Origin: JAJECS01 sp965198185
Lineage (GTDB): Bacteria > Chloroflexota > UBA11872
Reading direction: 5' to 3'
Assembly (NCBI GenBank): GCA_965198185.1
Contig: CBDAOU010000002.1
Span: 868,001-932,000, forward strand
DNA: 64,000 nt
A program made the position numbers and the translations under genes. Shown here one piece after another: positions 57,829 through 64,000 of the stretch (position 1 is the first letter of the stretch; each line of letters starts with the position of its first letter). The notes below the pieces were generated by a model. It was not told the origin of the DNA, ran no database searches, and saw nothing but the letters and a program-made list of their open reading frames with translations.

Positions 57829-60360
57829 ATGATCGATTTCGACCGATTCACGGAAAAGGCCCAAGAGACCGTTCAGCGTGCCCAGTCCATCATGCTGGAG
57901 CACGCGCACAACCAGCTTGATGCCGAGCACATTCTGCTGGCGCTGCTCGAACCGGCGGACGGTGTGGCGGTGCGCATCGTGCAGCGGCTGCGCGTCTCGC
58001 CGGACCTGATTCGCGGGGAGATACGACGTCTCCTGGCCGACAAACCGCGGGTCAACGTCGAGGACGGCGCCGGTGGGGTGGCGCAGGGCCAGATGTTCGT
58101 AACCCCGCAGACCCTCGAGCTCTTGAACGCGGCCCGCGAGGAGGCCGAGCGCCTCAGCGACGAGTTCGTGGGCAATGAGCACTTGTTGTTGGCCGTGGCG
58201 CGGTCCCGCACCGCCAAGGCGGGGCACGTGCTGCGGCGCTTGGGCATCGACGCCGAGGGCATATATAGCGCCCTGCGCGAGGTTCGGGGTGCGCAACGGT
58301 CCTCGAGCCCGTCGGCCGAAAGCCGCTATGAGGTGCTCGAGAAGTACAGCACCGACCTGACGGAAATCGCGCGCCAGGACAAGCTCGATCCAGTCATCGG
58401 CCGCGAACCAGAGATCAAGCGCGTGGTCCAGGTGCTCGCGCGCCGCACCAAGAACAACCCGGCGCTAATCGGCGAGCCGGGCGTCGGTAAGACAGCCATC
58501 GTCGAGGGTCTGGCGCAGCGCATCGCGCACAACGACGTGCCGCGCATCCTGCGCGACCGCCGCGTGCTGGCCATCGACATGGGCGCCATGGTCGCCGGCT
58601 CGAAGTTTCGCGGCGAATTCGAGGAACGGCTCAAGGCCGTCATCAACGAAGTCCGCGCCTCCGACGGCGAGATCATCCTGTTCTTCGATGAGCTGCATCA
58701 AGCCGTCGGCGCGGGTGCCGCCGAGGGCGCGATCGACGCGTCCAGCATGCTCAAGCCGGCCCTGGCCCGCGGGGAGCTGCAAGCCATCGGCGCCACCACG
58801 CTCGACGAATTCCGCACCCGCGTCGAGCGCGACAAGGCGCTGGCGCGGCGGTTTCAGCCGGTCTACGTGGACGAGCCGTCGGTCGAGGAGACGGTGGCGG
58901 TGTTGCGCGGGCTGCGCCCGCGATACGAGAAGCACCACGACCTCAAGATCAACGACGAGGCGATCGACGCCGCCGCCCGACTGTCCGACCGCTATCTCAC
59001 CGAGCGCCACCTGCCCGATAAGGCGATCGACCTGATGGACGAGGCGTCAGCCAAAGTCCGGGTCGATATCTTCGACACGCCGCCCGAGCTGCGCGACGTC
59101 GAAAAGCGCATCGAGGAGCTGCAGGAAGAAGAGGAGCAAGCCTGGCAGGCGCGCGACTACGAGCGCGCCGCCAACGTCAAGTCGGATGTGCTGCAGCTGA
59201 ACGCCAAGCTCGAGGAGTGGCGCAAGCGCTGGCTGGCCGAGCGTGACCTGGACGACGTGGTGCGACGCGAGGACATCGCCGACGTGGTCGCCAATATCAC
59301 CGGCATTCCCGTGGCCCGCATGTTCGAGGAGGAGGCCGAGCGCCTGCTCCACATGGAAGACGCGCTGCACCAGCGCATCGTGAACCAGAAAGAGGCGGTG
59401 ACGGCCGTATCGGACGCGATCCGGCGTTCACGCGCCGGCATTGCCGATCCGCGCCGCCCGATCGGGTCGTTCTTCTTCCTGGGGCCCACCGGCGTCGGCA
59501 AGACCGAGCTTGCCCGCGCGCTCGCCGAATTCATGTTCGACGACGAATCGGCCATGCTGCGCATCGATATGTCGGAGTACGGCGAGCGGCACGCGGTGAG
59601 CCGTCTCGTGGGGGCGCCGCCGGGCTACGTCGGCTACGACGACGCGGCCCAGCTCACGGAAAAGATCCGACGCCGCCCTTACCAGGTGGTGCTATTCGAC
59701 GAGGTCGAGAAGGCCCACCCGGAGATCTTCAACGTCCTGCTGCAAGTGCTCGACGACGGGCGGCTCACCGACGGCCACGGCCGCGTGGTGGATTTCAGCC
59801 ACACCATCATCATCATGACGTCCAACGTCGGCGCCCAGCACATTCGGCGGGAAAACTCCCTGGGGTTTCGGCACAGCGAGGCCGGGGACGCGACGGAGAG
59901 CGACTATCGGGCCATGCGCACCCGGCTGCGGAACGAGCTGCGCAAGTCGTTCCGTCCCGAGTTTCTCAACCGGGTGGACGAGATCATCATCTTCCACTCG
60001 CTGACGCAGCCGCAGCTGCGCGAGATCGTGGACCTGATGGCCGCCGACTTCGGCCGCCGCATGTCCGCGCAGGGGATCGGCGTTGAGCTCACCACTGCCG
60101 CCAAGGACCACATTCTCGAGATCGGCTGGAACCCGGACTACGGTGCGCGGCCGCTGCGGCGCACCCTGCAGCGCGAGGTGGAAAACCACATCGCGCGCCT
60201 GCTGCTCGACCAGAGCTGCGAGACCGGCTGCACGATCAACGTTGACGTGGCCGACGGCGAGTTCAGGTTCGATGTGCAGATCGCCGTGGCGCCGGAACTC
60301 GAAAACGGCGCCCAGGCCGCCGCGGACGCCTCCGCCGAACCGGCCGCGAGCCGCACCTAG
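57829..60360 (+). CDS. clpC: AAA+ unfoldase ClpC-type (Clp protease ATPase subunit)
   Basis: 843 residues. Clp-N double repeats (about 1-145), first AAA module (GEPGVGKTAIVEGLAQ, Walker B FFDELHQAVGAGAAEG), a UVR-like linker (VEKRIEELQEEEEQAWQARDYERAANVKSDVL) and second AAA module (GPTGVGKTELARALAE, VLFDEVEKAHPEIFNVLLQVLDDGRLTD). The UVR-like linker and missing long middle coiled coil favour ClpC over ClpB. Walker B has FFDELHQ where most have FIDEIHT. It would feed unfolded proteins to ClpP or act as disaggregase. It is 28 bases downstream of hspR. Confidence 0.9.
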   Translation: MIDFDRFTEKAQETVQRAQSIMLEHAHNQLDAEHILLALLEPADGVAVRIVQRLRVSPDLIRGEIRRLLADKPRVNVEDGAGGVAQGQMFVTPQTLELLNAAREEAERLSDEFVGNEHLLLAVARSRTAKAGHVLRRLGIDAEGIYSALREVRGAQRSSSPSAESRYEVLEKYSTDLTEIARQDKLDPVIGREPEIKRVVQVLARRTKNNPALIGEPGVGKTAIVEGLAQRIAHNDVPRILRDRRVLAIDMGAMVAGSKFRGEFEERLKAVINEVRASDGEIILFFDELHQAVGAGAAEGAIDASSMLKPALARGELQAIGATTLDEFRTRVERDKALARRFQPVYVDEPSVEETVAVLRGLRPRYEKHHDLKINDEAIDAAARLSDRYLTERHLPDKAIDLMDEASAKVRVDIFDTPPELRDVEKRIEELQEEEEQAWQARDYERAANVKSDVLQLNAKLEEWRKRWLAERDLDDVVRREDIADVVANITGIPVARMFEEEAERLLHMEDALHQRIVNQKEAVTAVSDAIRRSRAGIADPRRPIGSFFFLGPTGVGKTELARALAEFMFDDESAMLRIDMSEYGERHAVSRLVGAPPGYVGYDDAAQLTEKIRRRPYQVVLFDEVEKAHPEIFNVLLQVLDDGRLTDGHGRVVDFSHTIIIMTSNVGAQHIRRENSLGFRHSEAGDATESDYRAMRTRLRNELRKSFRPEFLNRVDEIIIFHSLTQPQLREIVDLMAADFGRRMSAQGIGVELTTAAKDHILEIGWNPDYGARPLRRTLQREVENHIARLLLDQSCETGCTINVDVADGEFRFDVQIAVAPELENGAQAAADASAEPAASRT

Positions 60361-60380
60361 CCGCAATACCGGTCGGGGAA

Positions 60381-60412
60381 CGGCCCTCACGGCCTCCCCA
60401 GCGCGAGGGCCG
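60381..60412 (+). terminator. candidate terminator of the heat-shock operon
   Basis: CGGCCCTC (60381-60388) and GAGGGCCG (60405-60412) form an eight-base-pair stem with a 16-base loop, 20 bases after the clpC stop. There is no U-tract, so it may be a weak or Rho-dependent end. Confidence 0.4.
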
Positions 60413-60540
60413 CTCGTTGACCGGAGTGGGCATTGTTCCGCGCCATTCGCCCCAAGGCAACAACTTCGACGCTCGCAGAAACGCGAGCTACGGCGCTGGT
60501 TAGGTGAGCAACGTCGCTAACCTGTCGGAAGGAGGCTCCA

Positions 60541-61097
60541 ATGCCTCGCTTCAACCACCTGGGTCGTGTCGGACGCCGAAGTCTCGCGGCGGTGCTCCTC
60601 TTGGCCTGTTTGGCCGTGGCGGCAGGCCCTGTGTTGGCGGAAGGCACAGAGAAGACGGGCTACCCGCCGACGCAGAGCGGAGAGGATGAGGGTGCCCCCA
60701 GCGTCACGTATACGCAGGGGGCGGTAGCGGTGGCGATCAGATCACTATGTCCGTCGAGGTGTGTCAGGTTAAATCACACAACCCGCACAATTCCAGACAC
60801 CGTGGGGGCAACATTAACCAGATAAGTGACATCAATTGCAGCGCGCCGATGACGGAGCTGTCGATATCGACAACGCTGCAGAAAGAGGTATGCTTTATCA
60901 TCTGCTTGTGGGTTGATTTTGCACCGACAGGGTACGACACACAGTACAATGCGATTGAAGCTGAAGCCAGATCAAATAAATCTTGTGAGGATGGGACGTA
61001 CCGTGGTATCAGCAGCCACGTCCTTGTCTGGCCGAACGGCAAGGTAGACGCAGGCGGGACCACCTCTGCCACAGTGTCCATTACCTGTGGCCCGTGA
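60541..61097 (+). pseudogene. small secreted Cys-rich protein, frameshifted at a G tract
   Basis: The first frame starts at ATG 60541 after GGAAGGAGG with a signal peptide (LAAVLLLACLAVAAGPVLA), and continues to APSVTYTQG. At GGGGG (60717-60721) one extra G would pass into the second frame, which reads GGSGGDQITMSVEVCQVKSHNP and continues to ITCGP with six cysteines. Without correction it ends as a 94-residue peptide. Both halves look like one protein of about 185 residues. GC is lower than neighbours. No family is recognised. The cause may be a homopolymer error or phase variation. Confidence 0.6.
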
Positions 61098-61124
61098 GAA
61101 TGGCCGCCCCGCGTTAGCCAGGAT

Positions 61125-62003
61125 TCACAGCCCGATACCTATCAGCGGTGAAATGAAATCGAATTCGCTTACGCGGCGGCCTAGGGTTGCAAGCGGTCGG
61201 CCCGCGCGGAGGAATCCTCCCGGAAGCCACCAGGTGCCCTCCGTGTCCCACGACCACAGCATCGTGGTGCCGGCCGCCGAGCCGTGGCGAACGAATGGCA
61301 CGGTCAGGAGCGCCATGAACGTTAGGTGGACGCCGTCCCACTGCGTTGCCACGCTCGTCCAGTCTGGCACAAGCGTCCCGACTCCCGCTGGGCTCTGCGG
61401 GTCCCGATTCGTGCGAGGATGAGCGACGCAGAGCGCGTACCAGTCGGCGGGACCGACGATTTCCAGCACTCGCGCGGACTCGTCGATCTCGGCCTCGAAT
61501 CGGGGGTAAGCGGAGCTCGACATCCACTCTCCAACGCCCCGCCCGATCGCTGCGTCGAGGCACGAATACTGTCCACGCAGCGTGGAGGTGATCCGCCATC
61601 CGTCGGGGCGTTGGGCGTAGTCCTCCCACTTCAAGTTCCGCTCGGACGACTCTGTCTGGCATGAGGCTATTGTCGATGTGTGGTAGTCCACGTGGTAGTC
61701 CACGAGTACCTGCCGGGCCCTGTCGAAAGAGGCCGTCCACCAGCGGCTGTCTGGATGGGCCGCTACTTGGTGGGCCACGTTCTCCAGGCGTGAGCGCAGT
61801 AAGAACGCGGCGCGGACGTCCCGTTCGAACGTGGGCGACCACGGATTGACTACATTCAAGGCAATCGCGGCTCGCACGAACGCTTGCGGGGGAGTGACGG
61901 CGAGATCGACGGGGACCTGATCCCGCTCGATCGTCAGCAAGAAACAACACCCCACGGGGGAGCGTAGGATTCGGTCGGCCCAATCATCGGTCCGGGGTTC
62001 CAT
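61125..62003 (-). CDS. hypothetical protein, 292 residues
   Basis: No known domain is recognised. The N-terminal part has RILRSPVGCCFLLTIERDQVP and AIALNVVNPWSPTFERDVRAAF; the middle has VDYHVDYHTSTIASCQTESSE and the C-terminal part is rich in Trp and Gly. No signal or membrane segment is seen. It follows a 41-residue membrane peptide on the same strand and a terminase fragment, so a phage or plasmid origin is possible. The start at ATG 62003 has an AGAAGG site. Confidence 0.5.
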   Translation of the reverse strand: MEPRTDDWADRILRSPVGCCFLLTIERDQVPVDLAVTPPQAFVRAAIALNVVNPWSPTFERDVRAAFLLRSRLENVAHQVAAHPDSRWWTASFDRARQVLVDYHVDYHTSTIASCQTESSERNLKWEDYAQRPDGWRITSTLRGQYSCLDAAIGRGVGEWMSSSAYPRFEAEIDESARVLEIVGPADWYALCVAHPRTNRDPQSPAGVGTLVPDWTSVATQWDGVHLTFMALLTVPFVRHGSAAGTTMLWSWDTEGTWWLPGGFLRAGRPLATLGRRVSEFDFISPLIGIGL

Positions 62004-62050
62004 CGACTATTGCGCCTTCTTTATTCGCTGACGAGCACCGCTGTAAACAG

Positions 62051-62176
62051 TCAGCCGCCGAATCCCTCGGTCACAATGCAGTTCTCCCAGATTGCCAAGC
62101 CGCCGGCACCAACGACGACTATCCAGATAATCGCGAGGAGACAACTCTTTAAGTCTAAGTTGTCCAAGCCGCCCAT
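62051..62176 (-). CDS. 41-residue single-membrane-span peptide
   Basis: From ATG 62176 to TGA 62051: MGGLDNLDLKSCLL followed by the hydrophobic span AIIWIVVVGAGGLAIW and a short polar end ENCIVTEGFGG. It is one base from the terminase fragment stop (TAAGATG). Function unknown; small membrane peptides of this kind occur in phage and toxin loci. Confidence 0.5.
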   Translation of the reverse strand: MGGLDNLDLKSCLLAIIWIVVVGAGGLAIWENCIVTEGFGG

Positions 62177-62177
62177 C

Positions 62178-62370
62178 TTACGCATTCACCAGCACCGCCG
62201 CCGTCATCCCGCGCCCGTCACGAGGCCGGGTCAGGCGATGAAACGCACGGCTCGCACAGTCGATCTGGTCCGAGTAGTCCGAATTGGGGAACAGCGACGC
62301 CCGCTGAACAAACGTCCGGTTCCACGGTCCGCGCACCAGCTTCACGTTGCCCGCCTGCCCGGGATCCTGC
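62178..62370 (-). pseudogene. C-terminal fragment of a phage terminase large subunit
   Basis: The last about 60 residues read AGNVKLVRGPWNRTF, ASLFPNSDYSDQIDCASRAF and LTRPRDGRG. The pattern NGxxDDQVDAxSxAF of the terminase nuclease domain is matched by NSDYSDQIDCASRAF. The N-terminal part of the protein is missing, replaced by sequence overlapping the creatininase promoter. It is a remnant of a prophage. Confidence 0.6.
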
Positions 62371-62434
62371 GCTTGCGGGGGACGGCAAGGTGCCCCACCA
62401 TTCGCTGCACGGCATCGCCGTAAGAGGTGCGCTG

Positions 62435-63202
62435 ATGGCCCACGTGGCATTTGAACGGTTGACACGGGATGAAATCGGCGCCCTGGCGCCCTCGGCGGTG
62501 GCGATCTTGCCCACCGCGGCTATCGAGCAGCACGGGCCGCACAATCCCGTGGGCCTCGACACCATGTGCTGCATGGCCGTTGCCCGAAGCGCCGCCGAAG
62601 CCGTGGGCCCGGATCTGAACGTCGTCGTGTGCCCGCCGCTGCACTTCGGCAGCTCGCACCACCACCTGCCCTGGCCCGGCGTCCTGACGCTCACCAGTCA
62701 CACCTTCGGCGTGGTGGTTTACGAGCTGCTCGACAGCCTCCGCATGATGGGGTTTCGCCGCGTGCTCGTGCTGAACGGCCACGGCGGCAACGAGTTTCTG
62801 ATCCAGCAGACCGCGCGCGACTTCGTCTTGGCCTACCGGGATGTGCACGTCGTCGCCGGCAGCTACTGGGACATCGCCCGCGCCGCGCTGGAAGCGGTTC
62901 CCCACGACGGAGAGTTCTCCATTCCCGGACACGCGGGATCGTTTGAAACGGCGCTCATGCTCCACCTCGACCCCGACCTGGTGCGGACCGATCACATTCC
63001 CGTGCGCGGCGATACACGGCTGCCGGCCGGCGTCGCCAACGTGACCGACGTGCGCGACGGAGAATTCCTAGGCGACCGGCCCACCGGCGTGAGCGACGAC
63101 GCGTCACACGGCACGGCCGAGCTGGGACGCCAATACCTCGACGCGGCAGCGACGGTGGTGGCGGCGCAGATTAAGGAGGTCGCCGCAGCCGGTTGCGAGT
63201 GA
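62435..63202 (+). CDS. creatininase-family amidohydrolase
   Basis: 255 residues from ATG 62435, which follows AAGAGG by eight bases. Metal ligands are in AAIEQHGPHNPVGLD, SSHHHLPWPG and VLNGHGGNEF, with Glu in IPGHAGSFETALM. The family hydrolyses cyclic amides, such as creatinine, or the formamide in riboflavin-related or mycofactocin pathways. The substrate is unknown here. It is convergent with the partial gene at the window edge. Confidence 0.9.
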   Translation: MAHVAFERLTRDEIGALAPSAVAILPTAAIEQHGPHNPVGLDTMCCMAVARSAAEAVGPDLNVVVCPPLHFGSSHHHLPWPGVLTLTSHTFGVVVYELLDSLRMMGFRRVLVLNGHGGNEFLIQQTARDFVLAYRDVHVVAGSYWDIARAALEAVPHDGEFSIPGHAGSFETALMLHLDPDLVRTDHIPVRGDTRLPAGVANVTDVRDGEFLGDRPTGVSDDASHGTAELGRQYLDAAATVVAAQIKEVAAAGCE

Positions 63203-63210
63203 GCTGAGGC

Positions 63211-64000
63211 CTAGCCCGAGTCTCCGTCTGGCGCCGGGAAACCCATCGCGTCGCCGAACTGATCCTGGAAGTCGGGCACGGCGGACAACTCGACATAATG
63301 CACGTGGCCGGGCAGGTCGGTGGCACGCACGCGCGATGTCAAGGACAGCAGGCACATGCGCGCGCCATGGCCGGCGGCGTTGCCAATCGCCTCGACGGCC
63401 GCAACGGGCACGGGTGGCAGTAGCCCAATGGCCAGGGCTCGCGCCGGGTCGATGTAGCTGCCGAAGGCGCCGGCCAGCAGCACGCGGTCGAGATCGGACG
63501 GTTGCAAGCCGGCCTCGCGCAGCAGCACGTTCGTGCCGCAGCGGATGCTGCCCTTGGCCAGCTGCAAGCGACGGATGTCCTGCGCGTGCAACGCAATGCT
63601 CTCCTCCGGCGACGCCGGATCGCCGGTGAGCACGAATTCCCCGCCGGTGTCGTCCGGTCGCACGCGGTCGGCCAGGCCCGGCAGCTCCCGCTCCATTTCG
63701 TCGCGCGAAAGCAGCCGTCCACTCGGCAACACCGCGCCGACGCGCAGCAGCTCGGCCACGGCGTCGACCAGGCCCGAGCCGCAGATGCCCTCGGGCTCGC
63801 CGCCGCCGATCACGTCCACCTCCACCGACGCCGGGGTCATGCGCACGCGCTCGATCGCCCCGGGCGCCGCGCGCATGCCGCGCGTGATCTCGGCGCCCTC
63901 AAACGCCGGGCCCGCCGGCGCCGCGGTGGCGAAGAGCCGTCGCCGATGCGCCAGCACGATCTCGCCGTTGGTGCCCACGTCGATGACCAGCGTCGTGCCG
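63211..64000 (-). CDS. ASKHA-domain (DUF4445) corrinoid-activation-like protein, 3' part
   Basis: The frame is open to the window end (GTTLVIDVGTNGEIVLAH), the start of the ASKHA ATPase fold. DUF4445 signatures are GICGSGLVDAVAELL, CGTNVLLREAGLQ and LLAGAFGSYIDP. In complete proteins an N-terminal [2Fe-2S] ferredoxin is common, and the protein reactivates corrinoid methyltransferases with ATP. The N-terminal part lies outside the window. Confidence 0.88.
   Translation of the reverse strand, partial: GTTLVIDVGTNGEIVLAHRRRLFATAAPAGPAFEGAEITRGMRAAPGAIERVRMTPASVEVDVIGGGEPEGICGSGLVDAVAELLRVGAVLPSGRLLSRDEMERELPGLADRVRPDDTGGEFVLTGDPASPEESIALHAQDIRRLQLAKGSIRCGTNVLLREAGLQPSDLDRVLLAGAFGSYIDPARALAIGLLPPVPVAAVEAIGNAAGHGARMCLLSLTSRVRATDLPGHVHYVELSAVPDFQDQFGDAMGFPAPDGDSG

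Noticed and set aside
62010..62423. Plus-strand open frame of 137 residues
   Set aside because: It is antisense to the terminase fragment and membrane peptide, with no domain or ribosome site.

Overview
The window is GC-rich bacterial DNA that most resembles a Chloroflexota genome, possibly of the SAR202 type or a sponge- or ocean-dwelling relative. This is an inference from gene content, not from a marker tree. Supporting signs are a MurT-GatD pair for lipid II amidation, an HspR-type (MerR) heat-shock regulator instead of sigma-32, and many catabolic enzymes typical of these lineages: an enolase-superfamily dehydratase, a luciferase-like monooxygenase, SDR, sialidase-like proteins, creatininase, an ASKHA/DUF4445 protein, DUF402 and DUF2851. 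No rRNA, CRISPR array or intact insertion sequence is present. Several genes carry frameshifts that could be real decay or assembly errors.

Layout. 1-13.9 kb: a partial SNF2 translocase, then catabolic genes. A minus-strand run from 13945 to 9006 (FAD oxidoreductase, sialidase-like, alpha/beta hydrolase, SDR, SnoaL-like) looks like one operon. 14-18.1 kb: a four-gene metal ABC importer whose two permeases both end in winged-helix-like domains. 18.3-22.8 kb: VapBC, a PD-(D/E)XK protein, an SRPBCC protein and a phytoene-desaturase-like FAD enzyme. 22.8-26.25 kb: an ancient tandem duplication of [terminator - secreted protein gene - control region - tRNA-Pro]. The distal copy keeps a large secreted protein and an intact tRNA-Pro(CGG). 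The proximal copy keeps a dead tRNA and a gene reduced to a signal peptide plus five 19-residue His/Asp repeats. 26.3-36.6 kb: a GlcE-like flavoprotein, MurT-GatD, hydrolase, Rieske, two HIT proteins, DUF402, an ABC-F ATPase behind a leader peptide and attenuator, and a RelE-like toxin-antitoxin pair.

36.6-39.4 kb is a wreck zone of broken duplicates: DUF3052, mandelate racemase and gamma-carbonic-anhydrase fragments, a restriction-endonuclease-like remnant and a frameshifted secreted protein. 39.4-48.4 kb holds an enolase-superfamily gene and a tightly overlapped operon, aroF-aroA-aroE-aroC-aroK-aroB, followed by a membrane-anchored gamma-carbonic-anhydrase-like protein and radC. A 25-residue leader peptide rich in Phe, Trp and Tyr precedes aroF and is followed by an intrinsic terminator, which indicates attenuation by aromatic amino acids. 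48.7-51.4 kb: DUF2851 and a Tat-type sugar-binding lipoprotein.

51.5-60.4 kb is a proteostasis operon, lon-dnaK-grpE-dnaJ-hspR-clpC. Its promoter overlaps a HAIR-like inverted repeat, so the encoded HspR probably represses its own operon. 60.5-62.4 kb contains a frameshifted small Cys-rich secreted protein, an orphan 292-residue protein, a 41-residue membrane peptide and a fragment of a phage terminase. The window ends with a creatininase-family gene and a partial ASKHA/DUF4445 gene.
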